The notes under the pieces are model-generated. The model was not told where the DNA came from, made no database searches, and worked only from the letters and a program-made list of their open reading frames with translations. This document shows, piece after piece, positions 9,690 to 24,100 of a stretch of 64,000 nucleotides of DNA. The DNA comes from Fasciola hepatica (Eukaryota > Platyhelminthes > Trematoda > Plagiorchiida > Fasciolidae): contig CANUEZ040000204.1 of assembly GCA_948099385.1 (NCBI GenBank), forward strand, positions 2,542,001-2,606,000. The letters run 5' to 3'. A program made the translations under genes and the position numbers. Position 1 is the stretch's first letter. Every line of letters begins with the position of its first letter.

Positions 9690-12600
9690 TCAAATTGGAA
9701 GCGAGTTTGGGAACGGTGCTATATCATGTAGTGTAGATGTTGAACAAAGCGTTGATAGCCATCCCGGATAGCCTTGTGTTGTCAAGTTGTTCGATTCACA
9801 ATGGTTCACCGGTTGTTGGAGTGCCCGTGGGAGCTCGGTCGATGTGAACTGCTGATGAGTCGAGTCCCTTAGAGGATGAAACAGCTGTACAGTGCTTCCA
9901 TGGATTTCAATGCTCAGTTGAGCGTTCAAGCTGCATGATCAATCATATTATACAAATCTTATCTAATCTAATCTAATCTCGTACTACTAATCAATTGCAT
10001 GCATAGTAAGGAAGCTGTGTAGATTGTTCATTTGTGAATGCGTTGGTTGTACTTAGGCCCCTACAGAGAAGTCATCCATCATAGGAGTCGATCGGTGTGC
10101 GCGAAGCTGGTTCTTACCATTCAAATTAGAAGCCAGTTTGAGAAGGGTGCTATATCATGTAGTGTAGATGTTGAACAAAGCGTTGAGAGCCATCCCGGAT
10201 AGCCTTGTGTTGTTAAGTTGTTCGATTCACAATGGTCACCGGTTGTTGGAGTGCTCGTGAGGGCTCGGTCGATGTGCACCGCTGATGATTCGAGTCCCTT
10301 AGAGGATGAAACTGCTGTACAGTGCTTCGATGGATTTCAATGCACAATTGAGCGTTCAAGCTGCATGATCAATCATATTAGACAAATCTAATCTGAACAA
10401 ATCTCGTACTTATAATCAATTTCATGCATTGTGAGGAAGCTGTGTAGGTTGTTCATTTGGGAATGCGTTGGTTGTACTTAGGCCCCTACAGAGAAGTCAT
10501 CCATCATAGGAGTCGATCGGTGTGCGCGAAGCTGGTTCTTACCATTCAAATTTAAAGCGAGTTTGGGAACGGTGCTATATCATGTAGTGTAGATGTTGAA
10601 CAAAGCGTTGATAGCCATCCCGGATAGCCTTGTGTTGTCAAGTTGTTCGATTCACAATGGTTCACCGGTTGTTGGAGTGCCCGTGGGAGCTCGGTCGATG
10701 TGAACTGCTGATGAGTCGAGTCCCTTAGAGGATGAAACAGCTGTACAGTGCTTCCATGGATTTCAATGCTCAGTTGAGCGTTCAAGCTGCATGATCAATC
10801 ATATTATACAAATCTTATCTAATCTAATCTAATCTCGTACTACTAATCAATTGCATGCATAGTAAGGAAGCTGTGTAGATTGTTCATTTGTGAATGCGTT
10901 GGTTGTACTTAGGCCCCTACAGAGAAGTCATCCATCATAGGAGTCGATCGGTGTGCGCGAAGCTGGTTCTTACCATTCAAATTAGAAGCCAGTTTGAGAA
11001 GGGTGCTATATCATGTAGTGTAGATGTTGAACAAAGCGTTGAGAGCCATCCCGGATAGCCTTGTGTTGTTAAGTTGTTCGATTCACAATGGTCACCGGTT
11101 GTTGGAGTGCTCGTGAGGGCTCGGTCGATGTGCACCGCTGATGATTCGAGTCCCTTAGAGGATGAAACAGCTGTACAGTGCTTCGATGGATTTCAATGCA
11201 CAATTGAGCGTTCAAGCTGCATGATCAATCATATTAGACAAATCTAATCTGAACAAATCTCGTACTTATAATCAATTTCATGCATTGTGAGGAAGCTGTG
11301 TAGGTTGTTCATTTGTGAATGCGTTGGTTGTACTTAGGCCCCTACAGAGAAGTCATCCATCATAGGAGTCGATCGGTGTGCGCGAAGCTGGTTCTTACCA
11401 TTCAAATTAGAAGCCAGTTTGAGAAGGGTGCTATATCATGTAGTGTAGATGTTGAACAAAGCGTTGAGAGCCATCCCGGATAGCCTTGTGTTGTTAAGTT
11501 GTTCGATTCACAATGGTCACCGGTTGTTGGAGTGCTCGTGAGGGCTCGGTCGATGTGCACCGCTGATGATTCGAGTCCCTTAGAGGATGAAACTGCTGTA
11601 CAGTGCTTCGATGGATTTCAATGCACAATTGAGCGTTCAAGCTGCATGATCAATCATATTAGACAAATCTTATCAGAACAAATCTCGTACTTATAATCAA
11701 TTTCATGCATTGTGAGGAAGCTGTGTAGGTTGTTCATTTGGGAATGCGTTGGTTGTACTTAGGCCCCTACAGAGAAGTCATCCATCATAGGAGTCGATCG
11801 GTGTGCGCGAAGCTGGTTTTTACCATTCAAATTTGAAGCGAGTTTGGGAACGGTGCAATATCATGTAGTGTAGATGTTGAACAAAGCGTTGATAGCCATC
11901 CCGGATAGCCTTGTGTTGTCAAGTTGTTCGATTCACAATGGTTCACCGGTTGTTGGAGTGCCCGTGGGAGCTCGGTCGATGTGAACTGCTGATGATTCGA
12001 GTCCCTTAGAGGATGAAACAGCTGTACAGTGCTTCCATGGATTTCAATGCTCAGTTGAGCGTTCAAGCTGCATGATCAATCATATTATACAAATCTTATC
12101 TAATCTAATCTAATCTCGTACTACTAATCAATTGCATGCATAGTAAGGAAGCTGTGTAGATTGTTCATTTGTGAATGCGTTGGTTGTACTTAGGCCCCTA
12201 CAGAGAAGTCATCCATCATAGGAGTCGATCGGTGTGCGCGAAGCTGGTTCTTACCATTCAAATTAGAAGCCAGTTTGAGAAGGGTGCTATATCATGTAGT
12301 GTAGATGTTGAACAAAGCGTTGATAGCCATCCCGGATAGCCTTGTGTTGTTAAGTTGTTCGATTCACAATGGTTCACCGGTTGTTGGAGTGCCCGTGGGG
12401 GCTCGGTCGATAGGCACTGCTGATGAGTCGAGTCCCTTAGAGGATGAAACAGCTGTACAGTGCTTCCATGGATTTCAATGCTCAGTTGAGCGTTCAAGCT
12501 GCATGATCAATCATATTAGACAAATCTAATCTGAACAAATCTCGTACTTATAATCAATTTCATGCATTGTGAGGAAGCTGTGTAGGTTGTTCATTTGGGA

Positions 12601-15600
12601 ATGCGTTGGTTGTACTTAGGCCCCTACAGAGAAGTCATCCATCATAGGAGTCGATCGGTGTGCGCGAAGCTGGTTCTTACCATTCAAATTTGAAGCGAGT
12701 TTGGGAACGGTGCTATATCATGTAGTGTAGATGTTGAACAAAGCGTTGATAGCCATCCCGGATAGCCTTGTGTTGTCAAGTTGTTCGATTCACAATGGTT
12801 CACCGGTTGTTGGAGTGCCCGTGGGAGCTCGGTCGATGTGAACTGCTGATGAGTCGAGTCCCTTAGAGGATGAAACAGCTGTACAGTGCTTCCATGGATT
12901 TCAATGCTCAGTTGAGCGTTCAAGCTGCATGATCAATCATATTATACAAATCTTATCTAATCTAATCTAATCTCGTACTACTAATCAATTGCATGCATAG
13001 TAAGGAAGCTGTGTAGATTGTTCATTTGTGAATGCGTTGGTTGTACTTAGGCCCCTACAGAGAAGTCATCCATCATAGGAGTCGATCGGTGTGCGCGAAG
13101 CTGGTTCTTACCATTCAAATTAGAAGCCAGTTTGAGAAGGGTGCTATATCATGTAGTGTAGATGTTGAACAAAGCGTTGAGAGCCATCCCGGATAGCCTT
13201 GTGTTGTTAAGTTGTTCGATTCACAATGGTCACCGGTTGTTGGAGTGCTCGTGAGGGCTCGGTCGATGTGCACCACTGATGATTCGAGTCCCTTAGAGGA
13301 TGAAACAGCTGTACAGTGCTTCGATGGATTTCAATGCACAATTGAGCGTTCAAGCTGCATGATCAATCATATTAGACAAATCTAATCTGAACAAATCTCG
13401 TACTTATAATCAATTTCATGCATTGTGAGGAAGCTGTGTAGGTTGTTCATTTGGGAATGCGTTGGTTGTACTTAGGCCCCTACAGAGAAGTCATCCATCA
13501 TAGGAGTCGATCGGTGTGCGCGAAGCTGGTTTTTACCATTCAAATTTGAAGCGAGTTTGGGAACGGTGCTATATCATGTAGTGTAGATGTTGAACAAAGC
13601 GTTGATAGCCATCCCGGATAGCCTTGTGTTGTCAAGTTGTTCGATTCACAATGGTTCACCGGTTGTTGGAGTGCCCGTGGGAGCTCGGTCGATGTGAACT
13701 GCTGATGAGTCGAGTCCCTTAGAGGATGAAACAGCTGTACAGTGCTTCCATGGATTTCAATGCTCAGTTGAGCGTTCAAGCTGCATGATCAATCATATTA
13801 TACAAATCTTATCTAATCTAATCTAATCTCGTACTACTAATCAATTGCATGCATAGTAAGGAAGCTGTGTAGATTGTTCATTTGTGAATGCGTTGGTTGT
13901 ACTTAGGCCCCTACAGAGAAGTCATCCATCATAGGAGTCGATCGGTGTGCGCGAAGCTGGTTCTTACCATTCAAATTAGAAGCCAGTTTGAGAAGGGTGC
14001 TATATCATGTAGTGTAGATGTTGAACAAAGCGTTGAGAGCCATCCCGGATAGCCTTGTGTTGTTAAGTTGTTCGATTCACAATGGTCACCGGTTGTTGGA
14101 GTGCTCGTGAGGGCTCGGTCGATGTGCACCGCTGATGATTCGAGTCCCTTAGAGGATGAAACAGCTGTACAGTGCTTCGATGGATTTCAATGCACAATTG
14201 AGCGTTCAAGCTGCATGATCAATCATATTAGACAAATCTAATCTGAACAAATCTCGTACTTATAATCAATTTCATGCATTGTGAGGAAGCTGTGTAGGTT
14301 GTTAATTTGTGAATGCGTTGGTTGTACTTAGGCCCCTACAGAGAAGTCATCCACCATAGGAGTCGATCGGTGTGCGCGAAGCTGGTTTTTACCATTCAAA
14401 TTTGAAGCGAGTTTGGGAACGGTGCTATATCATGTAGTGTAGATGTTGAACAAAGCGTTGATAGCCATCCCGGATAGCCTTGTGTTGTCAAGTTGTTCGA
14501 TTCACAATGGTTCACCGGTTGTTGGAGTGCCCGTGGGAGCTCGGTCGATGTGAACTGCTGATGAGTCGAGTCCCTTAGAGGATGAAACAGCTGTACAGTG
14601 CTTCCATGGATTTCAATGCTCAGTTGAGCGTTCAAGCTGCATGATCAATCATATTATACAAATCTTATCTAATCTAATCTAATCTCGTACTACTAATCAA
14701 TTGCATGCATAGTAAGGAAGCTGTGTAGATTGTTCATTTGTGAATGCGTTGGTTGTACTTAGGCCCCTACAGAGAAGTCATCCATCATAGGAGTCGATCG
14801 GTGTGCGCGAAGCTGGTTCTTACCATTCAAATTAGAAGCCAGTTTGAGAAGGGTGCTATATCATGTAGTGTAGATGTTGAACAAAGCGTTGATAGCCATC
14901 CCGGATAGCCTTGTGTTGTTAAGTTGTTCGATTCACAATGGTCACCGGTTGTTGGAGTTCTCGTGAGGGCTCGGTCGATGTGCACCGCTGATGATTCGAG
15001 TCCCTTAGAGGATGAAACAGCTGTACAGTGCTTCCATGGATTTCAATGCTCAGTTGAGCGTTCAAGCTGCATGATCAATCATATTATACAAATCTTATCT
15101 AATCTAATCTAATCTCGTACTACTAATCAATTGCATGCATAGTAAGGAAGCTGTGTAGATTGTTCATTTGTGAATGCGTTGGTTGTACTTAGGCCCCTAC
15201 AGAGAAGTCATCCATCATAGGAGTCGATCGGTGTGCGCGAAGCTGGTTCTTACCATTCAAATTAGAAGCCAGTTTGAGAAGGGTGCTATATCATGTAGTG
15301 TAGATGTTGAACAAAGCGTTGAGAGCCATCCCGGATAGCCTTGTGTTGTTAAGTTGTTCGATTCACAATGGTCACCGGTTGTTGGAGTGCTCGTGAGGGC
15401 TCGGTCGATGTGCACCGCTGATGATTCGAGTCCCTTAGAGGATGAAACAGCTGTACAGTGCTTCGATGGATTTCAATGCTCAGTTGAGCCTTCAAGCTGC
15501 ATGATCAATCATATTATACAAATCTAATCTAATCTGATCTAATATCGTACTACTAATCAATTGCATGCATAGTAAGGAAGCTGTGTAGGTTGTTCATTTG

Positions 15601-18600
15601 TGAATGCGTTGGTTGTACTTAGGCCCCTACAGAGAAGTCATCCATCATAGGAGTCGATCGGTGTGCGCGAAGCTGGTTCTTACCATTCAAATTTGAAGCG
15701 AGTTTGGGAAGGGTGCTATATCATGTAGTGTAGATGTTGAACAAAGCGTTGATAGCCATCCCGGATAGCCTTGTGTTGTTAAGTTGTTCGATTCACAATG
15801 GTCACCAGTTGTTGGAGTGCTCGTGAGGGCTCGGTCGATGTGCACCGCTGATGATTCGAGTCCCTTAGAGGATGAAACAGCTGTACAGTGCTTCGATGGA
15901 TTTCAATGCACAATTGAGCGTTCAAGCTGCATGATCAATCATATTAGACAAATCTAATCTGAACAAATCTCGTACTACTAATCAATTTCATGCATTGTGA
16001 GGAAGCTGTGTAGGTTGTTCATTTGGGAATGCGTTGGTTGTACTTAGGCCCCTACAGAGAAGTCATCCATCATAGGAGTCGATCGGTGTGCGCGAAGCTG
16101 GTTGTTACCATTCAAATTGGAAGCGAGTTTGGGAACGGTGCTATATCATGTAGTGTAGATGTTGAACAAAGCGTTGATAGCCATCCCGGATAGCCTTGTG
16201 TTGTCAAGTTGTTCGATTCACAATGGTTCACCGGTTGTTGGAGTGCCCGTGGGAGCTCGGTCGATGTGAACTGCTGATGAGTCGAGTCCCTTAGAGGATG
16301 AAACAGCTGTACAGTGCTTCCATGGATTTCAATGCTCAGTTGAGCGTTCAAGTTGCATGATCAATCATATTATACAAATCTTATCTAATCTGATCTAATC
16401 TCGTACTACTAATCAATTGCATGCATAGTAAGGAAGCTGTGTAGATTGTTCATTTGTGAATGCGTTGGTTGTACTTAGGCCCCTACAGAGAAGTCATCCA
16501 TCATAGGAGTCGATCGGTGTGCGCGAAGCTGGTTCTTACCATTCAAATTTGAAGCGAGTTTGAGAAGGGTGCTATATCATGTAGTGTAGATGTTGAACAA
16601 AGCGTTGATAGCCATCCCGGATAGCCTTGTGTTGTTAAGTTGTTCGATTCACAATGGTCACCGGTTGTTGGAGTGCTCGTGAGGGCTCGGTCGATGTGCA
16701 CCGCTGATGATTCGAGTCCCTTAGAGGATGAAACAGCTGTACAGTGCTTCCATGGATTTCAATGCACAATTGAGCGTTCAAGCTGCATGATCAATCATAT
16801 TAGACAAATCTAATCTGAACAAATCTCGTACTTATAATCAATTTTATGCATTGTGAGGAAGCTGTGTAGGTTGTTCATTTGGGAATGCGTTGGTTGTACT
16901 TAGGCCCCTACAGAGAAGTCATCCATCATAGGAGTCGATCGGTGTGCGCGAAGCTGGTTTTTACCATTCAAATTTGAAGCGAGTTTGGGAACGGTGCTAT
17001 ATCATGTAGTGTAGATGTTGAACAAAGCGTTGATAGCCATCCCGGATAGCCTTGTGTTGTCAAATTGTTCGATTCACAATGGTTCACCGGTTGTTGGAGT
17101 GCCCGTGGGAGCTCGGTCGATGTGAACTGCTGATGAGTCGAGTCCCTTAGAGGATGAAACAGCTGTACAGTGCTTCCATGGATTTCAATGCTCAGTTGAG
17201 CGTTCAAGCTGCATGATCAATCATATTATACAAATCTTATCTAATCTAATCTAATCTCGTACTACTAATCAATTGCATGCATAGTAAGGAAGCTGTGTAG
17301 ATTGTTCATTTGTGAATGCGTTGGTTGTACTTAGGCCACTACAGAGAAGTCATCCATCATAGGAGTCGATCGGTGTGCGCGAAGCTGGTTCTTACCATTC
17401 AAATTAGAAGCCAGTTTGAGAAGGGTGCTATATCATGTAGTGTAGATGTTGAACAAAGCGTTGAGAGCCATCCCGGATAGCCTTGTGTTGTTAGGTTGTT
17501 CGATTCACAATGGTCACCGGTTGTTGGAGTGCTCGTGAGGGCTCGGTCGATGTGCACCGCTGATGAGTCGAGTCCCTTAGAGGATGAAACAGCTGTACAG
17601 TGCTTCGATGGATTTCAATGCACAATTGAGCGTTCAAGCTGCATGATCAATCATATTAGACAAATCTAATCTGAACAAATCTCGTACTTATAATCAATTT
17701 CATGCATTTTGAGGAAGCTGTGTAGGTTGTTCATTTGGGAATGCGTTGGTTGTACTTAGGCCCCTACAGAGAAGTCATCCATCATAGGAGTCGATCGGTG
17801 TGCGCGAAGCTGGTTTTTACCATTCAAATTTGAAGCGAGTTTGGGAAGAGTGCTATATCATGTAGTGTAGATGTTGAACAAAGCGTTGATAGCCATCCCG
17901 GATAGCCTTGTGTTGTCAAGTTGTTCGATTCACAATGGTTCACCGGTTGTTGGAGTGCCCGTGGGAGCTCGGTCGATGTGAACTGCTGATGAGTCGAGTC
18001 CCTTAGAGGATGAAACAGCTGTACAGTGCTTCCATGGATTTCAATGCTCAGTTGAGCGTTCAAGCTGCATGATCAATCATATTATACAAATCTTATCTAA
18101 TCTAATCTAATCTCGTACTACTAATCAATTGCATGCATAGTAAGGAAGCTGTGTAGATTGTTCATTTGTGAATGCGTTGGTTGTACTTAGGCCCCTACAG
18201 AGAAGTCATCCATCATAGGAGTCGATCGGTGTGCGCGAAGCTGGTTCTTACCATTCAAATTAGAAGCCAGTTTGAGAAGGGTGCTATATCATGTAGTGTA
18301 GATGTTGAACAAAGCGTTGATAGCCATCCCGGATAGCCTTGTGTTGTTAAGTTGTTCGATTCACAATGGTCACCGGTTGTTGGAGTGCTCGTGAGGGCTC
18401 GGTCGATGTGCACCGCTGATGATTCGAGTCCCTTAGAGGATGAAACAGCTGTACAGTGCTTCGATGGATTTCAATGCTCAGTTGAGCGTTCAAGCTGCAT
18501 GATCAATCATATTAGACAAATCTAATCTGAACAAATCTCGTACTTATAATCGATTTCATGCATTGTGAGGAAGCTGTGTAGGTTGTTCATTTGGGAATGC

Positions 18601-18950
18601 GTTGGTTGTACTTAGGCCCCTACAGAGAAGTCATCCATCATAGGAGTCGATCGGTGTGCGCGAAGCTGGTTCTTACCAATCAAATTTGAAGCGAGTTTGA
18701 GAAGGGTGCTACATCATGTAGTGTAGATGTTGAACAAAGCGTTGATAGCCATCCCGGATAGCCTTGTGTTGTTAAGTTGTTCGATTCACAATGGTTCACC
18801 GGTTGTTGGAGTGCCCGTGGGGGCTCGGTCGATGTGCACTGCTGATGAGTCGAGTCCCTTAGAGGATGAAACAGCTGTACAGTGCTTCCATGGATTTCAA
18901 TGCTCAGTTGAGCGTTCAAGCTGCATGATCAATCATATTATACAAATCTA
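9690..18950 (+). repeat. 856-bp A-B dimer higher-order repeat
   Basis: Equivalent points recur at 856-bp steps: 9929 to 10785, 12923 to 13779 to 14635, and 16351 to 17207 to 18063 to 18919. Each dimer has an A monomer with a GAACTG stem-I strand and a CTTATCTAATCTAATCTAATCTCG tail. It is followed by a B monomer with ATTAGAAGCCAG, GGTCACC and a GCACCGCTGATGATT ribozyme. Irregularities: two consecutive B-type monomers at about 11.0-11.7 kb, an A-type copy with TAGGCACTG replacing a B monomer at 12.3-12.5 kb, and a hybrid run at 14.9-15.9 kb. These look like unequal exchange inside the HOR. Confidence 0.85.
11817..11821 (+). terminator. T5 run, possible Pol III terminator present in a subset of monomers
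   Basis: Most monomers read GCTGGTTCTTACC, with no run of four T. A subset reads GCTGGTTTTTACC, creating a + strand T5, the minimal Pol III stop signal. Examples are 13530-13534, 14386-14390, 16958-16962, 20834-20838 and 21260-21264, and others lie near 17815, 21685, 22540, 24266, 24690, 25547, 35900, 37619, 43650 and 54621. It lies about 50 bp upstream of the next A box, so a transcript from the preceding monomer would stop after passing its ribozyme. Other T4 runs occur (TTCATTTTGG, for example 29341-29350). Confidence 0.35.
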
Positions 18951-21180
18951 ATCTAATCTGATCTAATCTCGTACTACTAATCGATTGCATGCATTGTAAG
19001 GAAGCTGTGTAGGTTGTTCATTTGTGAATGCGTTGGTTGTACTTAGGCCCCTACAGAGAAGTCATCCATCATAGGAGTCGATCGGTGTGCGCGAAGCTGG
19101 TTCTTACCTTTCAAATTTGAAGCGAGTTTGGGAAGGGTGCTATATCATGTAGTGTAGATGTTGAACAAAGCGTTGAGAGCCATCCCGGATAGCCTTATGT
19201 TGTTAAGTTGTTCGATTCACAATGGTTCACCGGTTGTTGGAGTGCCCGTGGGGGCTCGGTCGATGTGAACTGCTGATGAGTCGAGTCCCTTAGAGGATGA
19301 AACAGCTGTACAGTGCTTCCATGGATTTCAATGCACAATTGAGCGTTCAAGCTGCATGATCAATCATATTATACAAATCTAATCTAATCTGATCTAATCT
19401 CGTACTTATAATCAATTTCATGCATTGTGAGGAAGCTGTGTAGGTTGTTCATTTGGGAATGCGTTGGTTGTACTCAGGCGCCTACAGAGAAGTCATCCAT
19501 CATAGGAGTCGATCGGTGTACGCGAAGCTGGTTCTTACCTTTCAAATTTGAAGCGAGTTTGAGAAGGGTGCTATATCATGTAGTGTAGATGTTGAACAAA
19601 GCGTTGAGAGCCATCCCGGATAGCCTTATGTTGTTGAGTTGTTCGATTCACAATGGTTCACCGGTTGTTGGAGTGCCCGTGGGGGCTCGGTCGATGTGAA
19701 CTGCTGATGAGTCGAGTCCCTTAGAGGATGAAACAGCTGTACAGTGCTTCCATGGATTTCAATGCTCAGTTGAGCGTTCAAGCTGCATGATCAATCATAT
19801 TATACAAATCTAATCTAATCTAATCTAATCTAATCTCGTACTACTATCAATTGCATGCATAGTAATTAAGCTGTGTAGGTTGTTCATTTGGGAATGCGTT
19901 GGTTGTACTTAGGCCCCTACAGAGAAGTCATCCATCATAGGAGTCGATCGGTGTGCGCGAAGCTGGTTCTTACCATTCAAATTTGAAGCGAGTTTGAGAA
20001 GGGTGCTATATCATGTAGTGTAGATGTTGAACAAAGCGTTGATAGCCATCCCGGATAGCCTTGTGTTGTTAAGTTGTTCGATTCACAATGGTTCACCGGT
20101 TGTTGGAGTGCCCGTGGGGGCTCGGTCGATGTGCACTGCTGATGAGTCGAGTCCCTTAGAGGATGAAACAGCTGTACAGTGCTTCCATGGATTTCAATGC
20201 TCAGTTGAGCGTTCAAGCTGCATGATCAATCATATTATACAAATCTAATCTAATCTGATCTAATCTAATCTCGTACTACTAATCAATTGCATGCATAGTA
20301 CGGAAGCTGTGTAGGTTGTTCATTTGGGAATGCGTTGGTTGTACTTAGGCCCCTACAGAGAAGTCATCCATCATAGGAGTCGATCGGTGTGCGCGAAGCT
20401 GGTTCTTACCATTCAAATTTGAAGCGAGTTTGAGAAGGGTGCTATATCATGTAGTGTAGATGTTGAACAAAGCGTTGATTGCCATCCCGGATAGCCTTGT
20501 GTTGTTAAGTTGTTCGATTCACAATGGTTCACCGGTTGTTGGAGTGCCCGTGGGGGCTCGGTCGATGTGCACTGCTGATGAGTCGAGTCCCTTAGAGGAT
20601 GAAACAGCTGTACAGTGCTTCCATGGATTTCAATGCTCAGTTGAGCGTTCAAGCTGCATGATCAATCATAATATACAAATCTAATCTAATCTGATCTAAT
20701 CTCGTACTACTAATCAATTGCATGCATAGTGAGGAAGCTGTGTAGGTTGTTCATTTGGGAATGCGATGGTTGTACTCAGGCCCCTACAGAGAAGTCATCC
20801 ATCATAGGAGTCGATCGGTGTGCGCGAAGCTGGTTTTTACCATTCAAATTTGAAGCGAGTTTGAGAAGGGTGCTATATCATGTAGTGTAGATGTTGAACA
20901 AAGCGTTGATAGCCATCCCGGATAGCCTTGTGTTGTTAAGTTGTTCGATTCACAATGGTTCACCGGTTGTTGGAGTGCTCGTGAGGGCTCGGTCGATGTG
21001 CACCGCTGATGATTCGAGTCCCTTAGAGGATGAAACAGCTGTACAGTGCTTCGATGGATTTCAATGCACAATTGAGCGTTCAAGCTGCATGATCAATCAT
21101 ATTAGACAAATCTAATCTGAACAAATCTCGTACTTATAATCAATTTCATGCATTGTGAGGAAGCTGTGTAGGTTGTTCAT
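18951..21180 (+). repeat. Mixed monomers between two HOR blocks
   Basis: This segment holds five to six A-type or hybrid monomers. One hybrid has an A-type ribozyme region joined to a B-type TTATAATCAATTTC leader (about 19,330-19,430). It lacks the 856-bp alternation of the preceding block and the 3,005-bp period of the following one. Ribozymes at 20133-20182 and 20569-20618 have perfect stem I. Confidence 0.7.
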
Positions 21181-24100
21181 TTGGGAATGCGTTGGTTGTA
21201 CTTAGGCCCCTACAGAGAAGTCATCGATCATAGGAGTCGATCGGTGTGCGCGAAGCTGGTTTTTACCATTCAAATTTGAAGCGAGTTTGAGAAGGGTGCT
21301 ATATCATGTAGTGTAGATGTTGAACAAAGCGTTGATAGCCATCCCGGATAGCCTTGTGTTGTTAAGTTGTTCGATTCACAATGGTCACCGGTTGTTGGAG
21401 TGCTCGTGAGGGCTCGGTCGATGTGCACCGCTGATGATTCGAGTCCCTTAGAGGATGAAACAGCTGTACAGTGCTTCGATGGATTTCAATGCACAATTGA
21501 GCGTTCAAGCTGCATGATCAATCATATTAGACAAATCTAATCTGAACAAATCTCGTACTTATAATCAATTTCATGCATTGTGAGGAAGCTGTGTAGGTTG
21601 TTCATTTGGGAATGCGTTGGTTGTACTTAGGCCCCTACAGAGAAGTCATCGATCATAGGAGTCGATCGGTGTGCGCGAAGCTGGTTTTTACCATTCAAAT
21701 TTGAAGCGAGTTTGGGAAGGGTGCTATATCATGTAGTGTAGATGTTGAACAAAGCGTTGATAGCCATCCCGGATAGCCTTGTGTTGTTAAGTTGTTCGAT
21801 TCACAATGGTTCACCGGTTGTTGGAGTGCCCGTGGGGGCTCGGTCGATGTGCACTGCTGATGAGTCGAGTCCCTTAGAGGATGAAACAGCTGTACAGTGC
21901 TTCCATGGATTTCAATGCTCAGTTGAGCGTTCAAGCTGCATGATCAATCATATTATACAAATCTAATCTAGTCTGATCTAATCTCGTACTACTAATCAAT
22001 TGCATGCATAGTAAGGAAGCTGTGTAGGTTGTTCATTTGGGAATGCGTTGGTTGTACTTAGGCCCCTACAGAGAAGTCATCCATCATAGGAGTCGATCGG
22101 TGTGCGCAAAGCTGGTTCTTACCATTCAAATTTGAAGCGAGTTTGAGAAGGGTGCTATTTCATGTAGTGTAGATGTTGAACAAAGCGTTGAGAGCCATCC
22201 CGGATAGCCTTGTGTTGTTAAGTTGTTCGATTCACAATGGTTCACCGGTTGTTGGAGTGCTCGTGAGGGCTCGGTCGATGTGCACCGCTGATGATTCGAG
22301 TCCCTTAGAGGATGAAACAGCTGTACAGTGCTTCGATGGATTTCAATGCACAATTGAGCGTTCAAGCTGCATGATCAATCATATTAGACAAATCTAATCT
22401 GAACAAATCTCGTACTTATAATCAATTTCATGCATTGTGAGGAAGCTGTGTAGGTTGTTCATTTGGGAATGCGTTGGTTGTACTTAGGCCCCTACAGAGA
22501 AGTCATCGATCATAGGAGTCGATCGGTGTGCGCGAAGCTGGTTTTTACCATTCAAATTTGAAGCGAGTTTGAGAAGGGTGCTATATCATGTAGTGTAGAT
22601 GTTGAACAAAGCGTTGATAGCCATCCCGGATAGCCTTGTGTTGTTAAGTTGTTCGATTCACAATGGTTCACCGGTTGTTGGAGTGCTCGTGAGGGCTCGG
22701 TCGATGTGCACCGCTGATGATTCGAGTCCCTTAGAGGATGAAACAGCTGTACAGTGCTTCGATGGATTTCAATGCACAATTGAGCGTTCAAGCTGCATGA
22801 TCAATCATATTAGACAAATCTAATCTGAACAAATCTCGTACTTATAATCAATTTCATGCATTGTGAGGAAGCTGTGTAGGTTGTTCATTTGGGAATGCGT
22901 TGGTTGTACTTAGGCCCCTACAGAGAAGTCATCCATCATAGGAGTCGATCGGTGTGCGCAAAGCTGGTTCTTACCATTCAAATTTGAAGCGAGTTTGGGA
23001 ACGGTGCTATATCATGTAGTGTAGATGTTGAACAAAGCGTTGATAGCCATCCCGGATAGCCTTGTGTTGTTGAGTTGTTCGATTCACAATGGTTCACCGG
23101 TTGTTGGAGTGCCCGTGGGGGCTCGGTCGATGTGAACTGCTGATGAGTCGAGTCCCTTAGAGGATGAAACAGCTGTACAGTGCTTCCATGGATTTCAATG
23201 CTCAGTTGAGCGTTCAAGCTGCATGATCAATCATATTATACAAATCTAATCTAATCTAATCTAATCTAATCTCGTACTACTATCAATTGCATGCATAGTA
23301 ATTAAGCTGTGTAGGTTGTTCATTTGGGAATGCGTTGGTTGTACTTAGGCCCCTACAGAGAAGTCATCCATCATAGGAGTCGATCGGTGTGCGCGAAGCT
23401 GGTTCTTACTATTCAAATTTGAAGCGAGTTTGGGAAGGGTGCTATATCATGTAGTGTAGATGTTGAACAAAGCGTTGATAGCCACCGCGGATAGCCTTGT
23501 GTTGTTAAGTTGTTCGATTCACAATGGTTCACCGGTTGTTGGAGTGCCCGTGGGGGCTCGGTCGATGTGCACTGCTGATGAGTCGAGTCCCTTAGAGGAT
23601 GAAACAGCTGTACAGTGCTTCCATGGATTTCAATGCTCAGTTGAGCGTTCAAGCTGCATGATCAATCATATTATACAAATCTAATCTAGTCTGATCTAAT
23701 CTCGTACTACTAATCAATTGCATGCATAGTAAGGAAGCTGTGTAGGTTGTTCATTTGGGAATGCGTTGGTTGTACTTAGGCCCCTACAGAGAAGTCAGCC
23801 ATCATAGGAGTCGATCGGTGTGCGCAAAGCTGGTTCTTACCATTCAAATTTGAAGCGAGTTTGAGAAGGGTGCTATTTCATGTAGTGTAGATGTTGAACA
23901 AAGCGTTGAGAGCCATCCCGGATAGCCTTGTGTTGTTAAGTTGTTCGATTCACAATGGTTCACCGGTTGTTGGAGTGCTCGTGGGGGCTCGGTCGATGTG
24001 CACTGCTGATGAGTCGAGTCCCTTAGAGGATGAAACAGCTGTACAGTGCTTCCATGGATTTCAATGCTCAGTTGAGCGTTCAAGCTGCATGATCAATCAT

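Larger units (their letters stand above)
1..9690 (+). repeat. Mixed A-type and B-type monomers
   Basis: A-type monomers read AATGGTTCACCGG after the B box and end in a TCTAATCT(G/A)ATCTAATCTCG tail. B-type monomers (for example around 640-910, 1920-2190 and 3640-3920) have a 1-bp deletion (AATGGTCACC), GTGCTCGTGAGGGCTCGG, a GCACCGCTGATGATTCG ribozyme, CACAATTGAGCG, and a tail TCTAATCTGAACAAATCTCG followed by TTATAATCAATTTCATGC. The two families are intermixed without a fixed long-range period here. Hybrid monomers occur (for example 9311-9535, with A-type GGTTCACC but a B-type ribozyme and tail), indicating recombination or gene conversion between families. Confidence 0.85.
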
